A stretch of DNA of 64,000 nt from JALZAI01 sp038212215 (GCA_038212215.1 JBBQUT010000023.1:15343-79342), one strand, 5' to 3'; numbered from the stretch's first letter, positions 26,043-34,706 are shown. Numbers and translations are program-made. The notes: generated by a model from the letters alone, not told the origin.

Positions 26043-26987
26043 TCACGACGTCGAAGATCGGTCGAGATAGCCCCACGCCGCGCTGATCGGCCGCAACGGC
26101 GCCGGAATGGATTCGTCCGGTGGCAACGGGCGTGCCGACTGCACCGTGCCGGACTTGATCGTTGAGCTCCAATCGCCCAGCCCCGGCCTGAAATCGCCGT
26201 GATCGGCGTCGCCGTAACTGAGCATCCCCGGCTCCCACTCGACGCCGATGAACTCGCACATCCGCCGCGTCTGCTTCTCCGGCTCCGCGGTGATGTCCTC
26301 GTAGCGCACGGTCAGCCCGCCGAATTCGTTGCGAGCATCCTCGACCGCGGTCACATAGCGCAGCACGTCCTTCGTGGTCTGCTCCCGGGTCCAGTAGGTG
26401 CGCGCGGAGTTCCACGAATCGACAACCGCTCCTGGGTGACGCAACAAGAAGATGAACCGGGCATCCGGCCAGCAGTCCAGGATCGCGCGCCAGATGAAGG
26501 AATCGGTGGGCGTCTTGTTGACCAGGATGTCCTTGCCGCGCTGGGTCAGTTCGCGATGCAGGATGCGATCCCAGAGCAGATACTTCAGTTCACGGGTGTC
26601 CAGGCCCAGCTCACGCATTGCGCCTTCGACGTACTTGTTCATCAACCCGACGCGGACATCGCGCAGGTGCAACTCGTGCGGAGAGTAGATACGCGAGTGA
26701 CTGTCGAGCATCACCCGGACGAGCGTCGATCCGGACCGCACGCTGGAGAGGATGAACACCGGCGCTCGGACGAGCCTGTCGCCGGCCGCGCGACGCTGCT
26801 CGAGCAGCCGCTCGAGGGACTCCGGGGTGTGTTGGCGAAGGGGCGATTCGAGCAGCGGATTGCGCTTCGCAGCAGGTTTGTTCGCGGATTTCGGGACGCT
26901 TGGCGCCGCACCCGCCGGGCGCTTGCGGCGTACCTCGTACCCGGTCGCGCGCGTTACCGCGCGCGACAGCGTGCGCTTGACGGACAT
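26043..26987 (-). CDS. sulfotransferase family protein
   Basis: A 314-residue PAPS-dependent sulfotransferase. The 5'-phosphosulfate-binding loop is SSVRSGSTLV (81-90) and the 3'-phosphate-binding segment is LLRHPGAVVDSW with Arg183 and Ser191. The catalytic-lysine region (LVNKTP, 155-160) is also present. The ~70-residue basic N-terminus (KRTLSRAVTR, VRRKRPAG) has no assigned role. Located between the two halves of the CDP-glycerol operon, it probably sulfates the polymer or a linked sugar. Lipid or glycan acceptor not proven. ATG 26987. Confidence 0.85.
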   Translation of the reverse strand: MSVKRTLSRAVTRATGYEVRRKRPAGAAPSVPKSANKPAAKRNPLLESPLRQHTPESLERLLEQRRAAGDRLVRAPVFILSSVRSGSTLVRVMLDSHSRIYSPHELHLRDVRVGLMNKYVEGAMRELGLDTRELKYLLWDRILHRELTQRGKDILVNKTPTDSFIWRAILDCWPDARFIFLLRHPGAVVDSWNSARTYWTREQTTKDVLRYVTAVEDARNEFGGLTVRYEDITAEPEKQTRRMCEFIGVEWEPGMLSYGDADHGDFRPGLGDWSSTIKSGTVQSARPLPPDESIPAPLRPISAAWGYLDRSSTS

Positions 26988-27026
26988 GAATGACGACGAT
27001 ACCCGGCGGGTCCGGCCGCCTACTCG

Positions 27027-28088
27027 CTAGCCTCGCGCGAGCGCGGCCCCGAAGTCGCCGGCGGCCGTACGCAGTTCGACCGATCCCAGGTTCAGATGCT
27101 CGAGAATCGTGTAGCGATCCGGCCGGGTCGCCGGCGCGTACTCGACCGCGAGCGCGAACTGCTCGACGGACAGTCCCAGATCGGCCGGTGTGCGGGGCAG
27201 TTGGTGGCGCGCGAGGGCAGCGGCGAGCAGGGCGAATCCGGTTTCGTCGCCGCGCAGGTAGGTCGTGAATAGCGCACCGACGCCAGCCAACTCCCCGTGA
27301 TTGCTGGTGCCCGGGTAGAGCTGATCAACGGCGTGCAGGATCTCGTGGTCGCCGCCGCTACACGGGCGGCTCGATCCGGCCACCGACATCGCCAGCCCGG
27401 AAAGCACCAATGCTTCAGCGAGGACGGTGAGGAAGCCCGCCGATTCGATACCGTCCGGGCGGTGCAACACGGCTTCGGCAGCGGTGCGGGCAAAGGCGAT
27501 CGCCAGACCGTCGACCGGTTCGCCTCGCTCGCGGTGCGCCAGCAGCCAGTCGTCGATAGCCGAGAGGTTGCTGACCGCGTCGCCGATCCCCGCGCGCACC
27601 ATCTCGGCCGGCGCCTCGCGGACGAAGTCGAGATCCACCACGACCGCGAGCGGCATCGCCACCCCGAACGAACCCTTGCCGCCGGCATGCACCAGCGAGC
27701 TGACCGGCGAGGCGAGGCCGTCGTGCGCCAGGTTCGTGGCGACGGCGACCATCGGCAGCGCGATCCCGGTCGCGGCGTATTTCGTGACGTCGAGCGTGCG
27801 TCCGCCACCGATACCGACGACCGCGTCGTAGGAGCTGCCGCGGAGCTTTTCCTGCAGTTCCAACGCGGCGTCGACGCTGCCGCCGGTGACTTGGAAGATG
27901 TCGGCATTGGCGAGTGAGGGCCGGACGAGTTCGACGATCTTCTCGCCCTGACCCTCACCTACCGCCACGGCAACCCGGCCGTCGCTGGAGATTCTGCGGT
28001 CGCTGAGCAACTCACCCAGGTCCGCGACGGCGCCCGCCCTGATGTCCACGAACAGCGGACTGCTCAGCATTCGGGTCAGTAGTGGCAC
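27027..28088 (-). CDS. iron-containing alcohol dehydrogenase family, sn-glycerol-1-phosphate dehydrogenase-like
   Basis: A 353-residue protein of the G1PDH/AraM branch, which reduces dihydroxyacetone phosphate to sn-glycerol-1-phosphate. The nucleotide-binding GGGRTLDVTKYAA (94-106), the NLAHDGLASP segment (119-128) and the metal ligands Asp170, His248 and His264 (GDHEILHAVDQ; TSNHGEL) are all in place. GTG 28088 has GGGAG seven bases upstream and overlaps the cytidylyltransferase gene by 13 bp. It probably makes the glycerol phosphate for the polymer. Glycerol-1-P stereochemistry is inferred from family, not shown. Confidence 0.85.
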   Translation of the reverse strand: MPLLTRMLSSPLFVDIRAGAVADLGELLSDRRISSDGRVAVAVGEGQGEKIVELVRPSLANADIFQVTGGSVDAALELQEKLRGSSYDAVVGIGGGRTLDVTKYAATGIALPMVAVATNLAHDGLASPVSSLVHAGGKGSFGVAMPLAVVVDLDFVREAPAEMVRAGIGDAVSNLSAIDDWLLAHRERGEPVDGLAIAFARTAAEAVLHRPDGIESAGFLTVLAEALVLSGLAMSVAGSSRPCSGGDHEILHAVDQLYPGTSNHGELAGVGALFTTYLRGDETGFALLAAALARHQLPRTPADLGLSVEQFALAVEYAPATRPDRYTILEHLNLGSVELRTAAGDFGAALARG

Positions 28089-28807
28089 GCGATCTCCCGA
28101 GCCCGCGCCAAGTCGGCGTGGTCGTCGACCTCCACCCAGGAGGTGCCGCCGACCGAAGCCATGCCGATCTCGCCACCGTGATCGACGTAGGTCTGAAAGC
28201 CGTCCTCGTAGTAGAGATCCGGGTCCCGCCGCCAGGTCTCCTCGAGCGAATCAGCGAGAGCTCCGGCGGCGGCGGCCGGGATGTAGGTGGCGCCGATGTA
28301 CTCCCCGAATGCGTCCTCCGGCGGCATCAGTTTGGTGATCCTGCTCAGCAGGCCACGCCCGTCGAAGACGGTCTTCATCTCCTCGTGCGCGAGCGTCTTC
28401 TCGTCGTCGATCGCGAGCACGATCCGCGCGCCGCGGGCGGCGAGCATGGTGTGTTCGACGCTGACCGGGTGGACGGTGTCGCCGTTGAGCAGGAGTACCT
28501 CGGCGGCGAAGTGCTCGCGCGCCAGCCACAACGAGTAGCAGTTGTTCCATTCCTCGGCCTTGTCGTTGTGTACGAGCACGATCTCGACGCCGTGGCGCTT
28601 CTGCAAATCCGCTTGCCGTTGCTGCACCGACTCGGCGCGGTATCCGACCACGATCACCACCCGCCGCAGCTCGACGGCGGCCAGGTTCGCCAGCGCGATG
28701 TCGAGGATCGTGGTGTCGCCGTCGACCGGTGTGAGCGCCTTGGGCACGGTGTCGGTGATCGGACGCAGCCGGCGTCCGGCACCTGCCGCCAGCACCATCC
28801 CGATCAT
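28076..28807 (-). CDS. nucleotidyltransferase (phosphocholine/polyol-phosphate cytidylyltransferase-like)
   Basis: A 243-residue GT-A-fold nucleotidyltransferase. It has the N-terminal triphosphate-binding LAAGAGRRLRPITDTVPKALTP, the NGDTVHP segment and a metal-binding D (VEVDDHADL). The layout is that of LicC-type CTP:phosphocholine cytidylyltransferases and DUF5941-like polyol-phosphate enzymes. Coupling by overlaps to the G1PDH-like gene and to CDP-glycerol transferases makes CTP:glycerol-phosphate cytidylylation the most economical role. It shows no GCT-type HxGH motif, so it is not a TagD homologue. Confidence 0.8.
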   Translation of the reverse strand: MIGMVLAAGAGRRLRPITDTVPKALTPVDGDTTILDIALANLAAVELRRVVIVVGYRAESVQQRQADLQKRHGVEIVLVHNDKAEEWNNCYSLWLAREHFAAEVLLLNGDTVHPVSVEHTMLAARGARIVLAIDDEKTLAHEEMKTVFDGRGLLSRITKLMPPEDAFGEYIGATYIPAAAAGALADSLEETWRRDPDLYYEDGFQTYVDHGGEIGMASVGGTSWVEVDDHADLARAREIACHY

Positions 28808-31056
28808 GCGCCACCTCCAGCCGGTCCGGTTGAGGACGGTTCACCGTAGCGCCCGGCGTGCGCAGGCTCACCGAGAAACACTCGACGGACAACCTGCTCG
28901 GCGGCGTGTCCGTCGTCGAACTCGCAGAAGCGAGCCGCGAAGCGTTGCCGCGCGTCCTCCGCCTCAGGGCCGCGGTATTGCCCGGACAGCAGCACGTCCG
29001 CGACCCCGTCCGGCGTACGCACGACGATGCCGGGAGGCGCGGCGAGCAGGTCGAAGCAGACACCGCGCACCCGGACGTACTCGTCCCAATCATCGGCCAG
29101 GATCACGATCGGTCGGCCCAGGTTGGCGTAGTCGAACATGATCGAGGAGTAGTCGGTGAGCAGCACGTCGGTGGCGAGCATGAGCTCTTCGACGACCGGA
29201 TGCCGCGAGACGTCGCGCAGCGCAGCGCTGTCGGGGGGGCCGTCGGACGGGCTGAGCGCGTCGGTGAAGAAGTAGTGCGCGCGCACGAGGACGGTGAAGC
29301 CGGTCCCGAGTCGCTCGCACAGCCGGCGCAGGTCGAGCGACGGGTCGAAACTGCCCGGCCGCCAGTCCCGGTAGGTCGGCGCGTACAGCACGACGGTCTG
29401 CCCGGGGTCGATCCCGAGAGTCCGGCGGGCGGCTGCGGTGTCGGCGGCGGTCGCGAGCACGAGCCGGTCGTTGCGGGGTAGCCCGACCTCGAGCAACTCA
29501 TAGTTGCCGGGATAGCACCGCTGCCACACGGCGCTGGAATGGGTGTTGGACGAGGTGAGGTAGTCCCAGCGCGCGACGTGCTCGAGCAGGCGCTCGAAGT
29601 CCATACCCGCCGCTGCGACCGGATGCTCGCGCAGCGCCAGTCCCATCGTCTTGAGTGGCGTGCCGTGCTGGGTCTGCACGTGCACGGTGCCTGGGCGTTT
29701 CTCGATGATGTGCGGGAAGTTGACGTTGTTGACGAAATACCTCGCGCGTGCCATCAGCCGAAAGTAGGCCGCTGTGTCGGGCACGACCACGTCGACGCCC
29801 ACAGGGACGCTGTCGATGTCCTCCGCGCGGACGATCCACACCCCGCGCAGGTGCGGCGCGAGCTCGCGCGCCTTTTGATAGATCGCCGCCGGGCTGCACG
29901 CGTAGCCGCGGTACCAGTAGGCGGCGTACGCGACCAGGTCCTGCTCGACGGGGACCCGCCGCTGCAGTTGGTAGTAGAGGCGGCCCAGTGCACGGCGGGC
30001 CAACACTCCAACACGGCTTGCCGAGCGCCGCCGCGCCGCGACGGCCTCGCGCGCGCCGAACAGCACCTGCGCAGCCCGGAACATGGCGTACTGGCCGCGT
30101 GCGAACGTGCCCGCCCAGAGCCCGCGCCGGCCGCGCGGCGGGGCGTATCCAGCCGGCCGGAACCGGTGATAGGCCGCGGCTGCCCGCTCGAAGAACTCCT
30201 TCCGCGAGTTGGGTGGCAGTCGGTCGGCCCGAGACAGGATGGTCACGAAATGGCGCCACATCCGCTCGAACATCAGCTCACGCCACGGCTCCAGTTCCGG
30301 GTGCGCATCGAGATGGGCGAACACGAGGGCGTACTGGTCGAAGGCGTCGAAGTGCTGGCGGCTGCGCGAGGTGAGGATGTTGCCGCTGCGACCCTGGCGA
30401 TAGTGGTAGCAGACCCGATTCAGAACGGTGATCCGCGGCGCGCTCAGCAGGATCGGGTACGTCCACGGCGCGTCCTCGTAGAAGCCCTGCGGGAAACGGA
30501 ACCCGTTCGCGCGCACCCAGTCGAGGCGATAGACCTTGTTCCAGACCACGAACAGCAGCCGCAGCAGTTCGGGATGCAGCGCGAGCGCGAAGACATCCGG
30601 ACCGGCGGCGGCAATCGGGCCAACCCCGCCGTCGGGGTCGAGCTGGCCCGCGCCATCCGTCCGGGCGAAGTCGAACACCAGCACCTCAGGCTCGCCGGTA
30701 CCTGCCAGCCGGGCGGCGATTGCTTCGAGTGCGCCCGGAGTAAGGGTGTCGTCGCCGTCCACAAAGACCAGATAGCTGCCTGCTGCGATGTCGACGCCCG
30801 CGTTGCGGGCCTGCCCCAGCCCGACGTTGCGCGCGAGGTGAAGCACCCGCACCCGCGGGTCGCCCGCGGCGACGGCAGCAAGGATCGCGCCGCTGTCGTC
30901 TGGGCTGGCATCGTCCACGGCGATTACTTCCAGGTCGCGGAAGGACTGCGCGAGGATCGAATCCAGGCACTCGCGCAGGTAATCGCGCACGTTGTAAACG
31001 GGCACGACCACGCTGAACCGCGGGGCGGCCTGCGAGGTCGATCCGGGCGCCGACAC
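28804..31056 (-). CDS. GT2 / CDP-glycerol glycerophosphotransferase fusion (copy 2)
   Basis: A 750-residue paralogue of the 23664-26009 protein with the same two domains in the same order. The GT2 half has FSVVVPVYNVRDYL and FVDGDDTLTPG as the metal motif. The CDP-glycerol half has QTQHGTPLKTMGL, GLPRNDRL, VLYAPTYRDW, LLTDYSSIMFDYANLGRP and ARFCEFDDGHAAEQV. It is first gene of the minus-strand operon and overlaps the cytidylyltransferase start (ATGA). The presence of two related fusions suggests priming and polymerising roles, or two alternating linkages; which does which is unknown. GTG 31056. Confidence 0.88.
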   Translation of the reverse strand: MSAPGSTSQAAPRFSVVVPVYNVRDYLRECLDSILAQSFRDLEVIAVDDASPDDSGAILAAVAAGDPRVRVLHLARNVGLGQARNAGVDIAAGSYLVFVDGDDTLTPGALEAIAARLAGTGEPEVLVFDFARTDGAGQLDPDGGVGPIAAAGPDVFALALHPELLRLLFVVWNKVYRLDWVRANGFRFPQGFYEDAPWTYPILLSAPRITVLNRVCYHYRQGRSGNILTSRSRQHFDAFDQYALVFAHLDAHPELEPWRELMFERMWRHFVTILSRADRLPPNSRKEFFERAAAAYHRFRPAGYAPPRGRRGLWAGTFARGQYAMFRAAQVLFGAREAVAARRRSASRVGVLARRALGRLYYQLQRRVPVEQDLVAYAAYWYRGYACSPAAIYQKARELAPHLRGVWIVRAEDIDSVPVGVDVVVPDTAAYFRLMARARYFVNNVNFPHIIEKRPGTVHVQTQHGTPLKTMGLALREHPVAAAGMDFERLLEHVARWDYLTSSNTHSSAVWQRCYPGNYELLEVGLPRNDRLVLATAADTAAARRTLGIDPGQTVVLYAPTYRDWRPGSFDPSLDLRRLCERLGTGFTVLVRAHYFFTDALSPSDGPPDSAALRDVSRHPVVEELMLATDVLLTDYSSIMFDYANLGRPIVILADDWDEYVRVRGVCFDLLAAPPGIVVRTPDGVADVLLSGQYRGPEAEDARQRFAARFCEFDDGHAAEQVVRRVFLGEPAHAGRYGEPSSTGPAGGGA

Positions 31057-31127
31057 GGGAACAGACGATAGCGGGCATCTCGCGCCCCGGCCGGAAGTTC
31101 GGTGTCGCGGCGCTAAACTTCGAGGTC
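31057..31127. promoter_or_regulatory. divergent promoter region between the two polymer operons
   Basis: The 71 bp between the divergent starts contain TAAACT at 31114-31119 eight bases before the plus-strand GTG, and minus-strand TATCGT (31065-31070) eight bases before the other GTG. Both are TANNNT-type -10 candidates, so both operons may be transcribed from here with very short leaders. I see no convincing -35 boxes. Confidence 0.4.
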
Positions 31128-32225
31128 GTGCATGACGAAGGCTCGCTGAGTCTGCCTCCGGTATCGGTGATCATGACCGCGTTGGACGAGGAGCGTCACC
31201 TTGCTGATGCCGTGGGCAGCGTGTTCGAACAGGATTACCCGGCGCCGATCGAACTCGTGGTCGCGGTCGGACCGTCGCGCGATCGCACCCGCGAGATCGC
31301 CGAGGAGTTGGCAGCCGGCCGCCCCGAGATGCGCGTCGTCGACAACCCGTCCGGACGCACGCCGGCCGGGTTGAACCTCGCGGTCGCCGGCACCGACCCC
31401 GAGCGGCCGGTGATCGTCCGCACGGACGGCCATGCACACCTGCCTCCCGGCTACATCCGCATCGCTGTCGAGACCCTGCAGCGCACCGGGGCAGCGAATG
31501 TGGGCGGCATGATGCTTCCGGAGGGCAGCACGCCATTCGAGCGCGCGGTGGCGCGCGCGATGTCGGCCCGCATCGGCATGGGCTCGGTGTCTTTCCACAC
31601 CGGTGGTGGCGAGGGCCCGGCTCAGACGGTGTACCTCGGTGTGTTCCGCCGCTCGATCCTCGCCGAGACCGGCGGGTTCGACGAGCATTTCGTGCGGGCG
31701 CAGGACTGGGAGCTCAACCACCGCATCCGGCGCACCGGGGCAACGGTGTGGTTCAACCCTCGGCTGCGGGTGGGCTACCGTCCGCGCTCGAATCTGCGCG
31801 GTTTGGCCAAGCAGTTCCACGGCGGCGGCACATGGCGCTGGCAGATCATCCGGGTGTATCCGCGCACCGCCAGCATCCGCTACCTCGCCGCGCCGTTAGC
31901 GACGGCTGCGCTGGGAGTGGCCACGCTTGTCCTGCTCGTCGACGCGTTCGTGCTGCACAGCCTGCCGCTGGCGCTCGCCACCGCGCTCGTCCCGTGCGGC
32001 TACCTCGCGGCCGTTGCAACCGGTTGCGCCACGTCGCGCGAAGGTCTCGACGCCGCAACGACCGCGTGGTATCCGGTGACGGTGATCACCATGCACCTCT
32101 CCTGGGGATCAGGTTTTCTGGCAGCGGCCGCCCGGGACGCAGCCCGCGCGCTCCGCGCGCATCTGAGCGTCGGACCGACCACCCGTGCGAGGCCGAGCGC
32201 TGCCGCGCAGCCGAACCGCCCGTAG
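31128..32225 (+). CDS. GT2 glycosyltransferase, ExoA-like, with C-terminal membrane segments
   Basis: A 365-residue GT2 enzyme. The GT-A domain begins VSVIMTALDEERHL; the metal motif is RTDGHAHL (a D-x-H variant of DxD) and the acceptor region is GGFDEHFVRAQDWELNHRIR. Two or three hydrophobic segments in residues ~245-330 anchor it to the membrane. Similar proteins build exopolysaccharides (ExoA-like). GTG 31128 has a GAGG ribosome-binding site and heads the plus-strand operon with the exporter and the CDP-alcohol transferase. Sugar specificity unknown. Confidence 0.83.
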   Translation: MHDEGSLSLPPVSVIMTALDEERHLADAVGSVFEQDYPAPIELVVAVGPSRDRTREIAEELAAGRPEMRVVDNPSGRTPAGLNLAVAGTDPERPVIVRTDGHAHLPPGYIRIAVETLQRTGAANVGGMMLPEGSTPFERAVARAMSARIGMGSVSFHTGGGEGPAQTVYLGVFRRSILAETGGFDEHFVRAQDWELNHRIRRTGATVWFNPRLRVGYRPRSNLRGLAKQFHGGGTWRWQIIRVYPRTASIRYLAAPLATAALGVATLVLLVDAFVLHSLPLALATALVPCGYLAAVATGCATSREGLDAATTAWYPVTVITMHLSWGSGFLAAAARDAARALRAHLSVGPTTRARPSAAAQPNRP

Positions 32226-32249
32226 CATCCGAGGGGTGAGGAGTCCACG

Positions 32250-33092
32250 ATGACTGCAGCATCGGTGAGCGGGCGGCCGACCGGATTCAACACCGGTACC
32301 GGCCGGCCGGGTTTCATCGAGCGCGTCAAGCGCATCTTCGCCTACCGGCGCATCATCCGACTGCTCGTGGGCCGCGACCTCAAGGTGCGCTACGCCGGGT
32401 CGGCGCTCGGCTACGTCTGGTCCATTCTCGACCCACTGCTGATGAGCCTGGTCTACTGGTTCGTCTTCACCCAGATATTTCGCCGCAAGGTCGGCTATCA
32501 GCCCTACATCGTCTTTTTGCTCAGCGGCCAACTCGCCTGGTTCTGGATCAGCAGTAGCGTCGCCGGCTGCGCGCGCGGGTTGCGCAACGAGGCCCGGATG
32601 GTGCGTTCGTCTAACGTGCCGCGCGAGTTGTGGGTGATTCGCGTCATCGCGTCCAAAGGCACGGAGTATCTATTCAGCCTGCCGGTGCTTGCGCTGTTCG
32701 CGACGATCTCGGTCGCCCGACCGCATTGGCAGATCGTCTTCATGCCGGTGGCCATGCTGATGACGGTCGTCCTGCTCACGGGCGTGGGACTGATCCTGTC
32801 ACCGCTCGTGGTGCTGGTGCGTGACGTCGAACGCATCATTCCCGTTGTGATGCGCGTGATGTTCTACTTCTCGCCGATTCTCTACAGCGTGCGCGACATC
32901 CCTAAGCACCTGCACACGTTCGCGTCCATCAATCCGGTGGCGGGAATCATGGTTCTGTTTCGCGCAACATTCTTTCCGGAAGAACTGCGGTGGAGCTTCG
33001 TGATCCATTCGGCGATCACCTGCATCGTCGTCTTCGCGATCGGCGTGTTCGTGTTCTCGCGCCTCGAACGTCCCGTCCTCAAGGAGATTTAG
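32250..33092 (+). CDS. ABC-2 type permease for polysaccharide/teichoic acid export (TagG-like)
   Basis: A 280-residue permease with six membrane segments after an N-terminal amphipathic stretch (GFIERVKRIFAYRRIIRLLVGRDLKVRY) typical of TagG/Wzm-type exporters. 'YAGSALGYVWSILDPLLMSLVYWFVF' and 'VMRVMFYFSPILYSVRDIP' are characteristic of this class. ATG 32250 has GAGGAG upstream. The ATPase gene follows after 4 bp, completing a two-gene exporter of the teichoic-acid/O-antigen type, here presumably for the glycerol-phosphate-containing polymer of this locus. Confidence 0.88.
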   Translation: MTAASVSGRPTGFNTGTGRPGFIERVKRIFAYRRIIRLLVGRDLKVRYAGSALGYVWSILDPLLMSLVYWFVFTQIFRRKVGYQPYIVFLLSGQLAWFWISSSVAGCARGLRNEARMVRSSNVPRELWVIRVIASKGTEYLFSLPVLALFATISVARPHWQIVFMPVAMLMTVVLLTGVGLILSPLVVLVRDVERIIPVVMRVMFYFSPILYSVRDIPKHLHTFASINPVAGIMVLFRATFFPEELRWSFVIHSAITCIVVFAIGVFVFSRLERPVLKEI

Positions 33093-33096
33093 CCCG

Positions 33097-33882
33097 ATGA
33101 CTGCGGCGCTCGATCCGATTATCTCGTTGCGCGACGTCGGCGTGCAGTTCTCTCGTGGACGCCGGCGGCACCGCAGCATGCGCGATTTGCTGGTCAAGGG
33201 CCATTCCGGAACGAAGAGCAACGAGTTCTGGCCATTCCGGCACGTCAGCTTCGACATCGCCTCCGGAGAAGCGATCGGAGTGGTGGGACGAAACGGCGCG
33301 GGCAAGTCGACGCTGCTGAGCCTGATCGCGGGCGTCCTGCTGCCGGACGAGGGCACCGTGGAAGTCCGAGCCGGGGTCGCACCGTTGATCCAGATCACCG
33401 GCGGGTTCGAGGGTGAGCTCAGCGCTCGCGACAACATCCATCTCGTCGCGGGCTTGCACGGCATGACGAAGAATGAGATCGCCGAGGCGTTCGATGAGAT
33501 GGTCGACTTTGCGGAGGTCCGCGACTTCCTGGACACCCCGTACAAACATTTCTCCTCCGGGATGAAGGTTCGGCTGGCTTTTTCGGTCGTGTCGCGGCTG
33601 CGAGAACCGATCCTGCTCGTGGACGAGGTGCTCGCGGTCGGCGACAAGGCCTTTCGCAAGAAGTGCTTCGATCGAATCGAAAACCTGACCAGCGCGGGGC
33701 AGACGCTGTTTCTGGTATCGCACGCGGAGGCCAGCCTCAAGCGCTTCTGTTCGCGCGGAATCTTGCTCAACGACGGCACATTGGCCGCCGACGGACCGAT
33801 CGAGGAGGTCATCGCGCTCTACGAGGAGATCTTCGACACCGCTGACCTGGAGTCCGACGCGGTCGACTCGACAATGACGTAG
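33097..33882 (+). CDS. ABC ATP-binding protein for polysaccharide/teichoic acid export (TagH-like)
   Basis: A 261-residue ATPase that pairs with the preceding TagG-like permease. Walker A is GRNGAGKST (64-72), the signature region is HFSSGMKVRLAF, and Walker B is ILLVDEVLAVGD. It has the short N-terminal extension (FSRGRRRHRSMRDLLVKGH) seen in TagH/Wzt-type exporters but no long C-terminal polysaccharide-binding domain. The stop overlaps the next start by 1 bp. Export of the locus product is inferred from context. Confidence 0.9.
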   Translation: MTAALDPIISLRDVGVQFSRGRRRHRSMRDLLVKGHSGTKSNEFWPFRHVSFDIASGEAIGVVGRNGAGKSTLLSLIAGVLLPDEGTVEVRAGVAPLIQITGGFEGELSARDNIHLVAGLHGMTKNEIAEAFDEMVDFAEVRDFLDTPYKHFSSGMKVRLAFSVVSRLREPILLVDEVLAVGDKAFRKKCFDRIENLTSAGQTLFLVSHAEASLKRFCSRGILLNDGTLAADGPIEEVIALYEEIFDTADLESDAVDSTMT

Positions 33883-34706
33883 TGGGCGCCGACATGGTGA
33901 CGCCGACTGGTGACGCCGACATGGTGACGCCGCGATTGACGATGGCGCAATTGCGCGCCATCGCGCAACCACCGTCCGTGCTGGGACGGCGCAATTCCGA
34001 GCACTGGGCGGGCGCGCTGTACCTGCGGCGGCTCTCCATCTATGTGACGCGGCTGATGCTGCCGACCGGTATCTCGGCCAACGGGGTCACCTGGCTGATG
34101 CTGCTCAGCGGCGTCGGCGCCGCGGCCGTGCTGGTCTGGCCGTCCTGGTGGGCCACGCTGGTCTGCGCCACGGCCCTGAACCTGCAAATCCTGCTCGACT
34201 GCAGCGACGGCGAGATCGCGCGAGTCCGCCGTACGTCGTCCCCGGCGGGTGTCTACCTCGACCGGGTCGGCCACTACGTGACCGAGGCGGCGCTGCCGAT
34301 CGGGTTCGGGGTGCACGTCGACGGCGGGCTGGGCTCGATCGACGGCTGGACGACGCTGGGTGCGTTGACTGCGGTGGTCGTCCTGCTCAACAAGGCGTTC
34401 GGCGATCTCATCCATGCGGCGCGCAGCTACGCCGGGCTGCCATTGCTCTCCGAAGACGCGTCGGTAGCGGCGGTGCGCGTCGGGCTGCTGCGCCGGATCC
34501 GCCACACCCTCAAGCTGTTGCCGTTCTACCGCGCCTTCGTGGCGCTGGAGTTCGCACTGATCGCGCTCGCCGGGGCGGCGCTCGACGAAATACTCGGCGG
34601 ACACCAGGTGCTGCGCGGCTGGGCGATAGTCATGCTGCCGCTCGCGCTCTTGCTGGCTGCTGGCCACCTTGCCGCGATTTTGCTGTCCCGCCGCTTGACC
34701 GACTGA
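33882..34706 (+). CDS. CDP-alcohol phosphatidyltransferase family membrane protein
   Basis: A 274-residue membrane enzyme of the family that transfers a phosphoalcohol from CDP-alcohol, or the reverse. The core motif is DCSDGEIAR (Asp106, Asp109, Gly110, Ala113, Arg114), then Gly123 and DRVGH (Asp127). The last aspartate of the consensus DX2DGX2ARX8GX3DX3D is His131 here. Hydrophobic segments are frequent on both sides. The N-terminal ~20 residues come from a repeat (see 33888), so start choice is uncertain: GTG 33882 (chosen) or the later ATG codons. It probably attaches or moves the CDP-activated polyol of this locus; reaction uncertain. Confidence 0.78.
   Translation: MGADMVTPTGDADMVTPRLTMAQLRAIAQPPSVLGRRNSEHWAGALYLRRLSIYVTRLMLPTGISANGVTWLMLLSGVGAAAVLVWPSWWATLVCATALNLQILLDCSDGEIARVRRTSSPAGVYLDRVGHYVTEAALPIGFGVHVDGGLGSIDGWTTLGALTAVVVLLNKAFGDLIHAARSYAGLPLLSEDASVAAVRVGLLRRIRHTLKLLPFYRAFVALEFALIALAGAALDEILGGHQVLRGWAIVMLPLALLLAAGHLAAILLSRRLTD
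33888..33932 (+). repeat. 18-bp direct repeat at the CDP-alcohol transferase 5' end
   Basis: GCCGACATGGTGACGCCG occurs at 33888-33905 and again at 33915-33932, 27 bp apart and in phase, so the protein reads ADMVTP twice. Each copy contains ATGGTG, giving several alternative starts. It looks like an in-frame 27-bp duplication. Confidence 0.85.
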
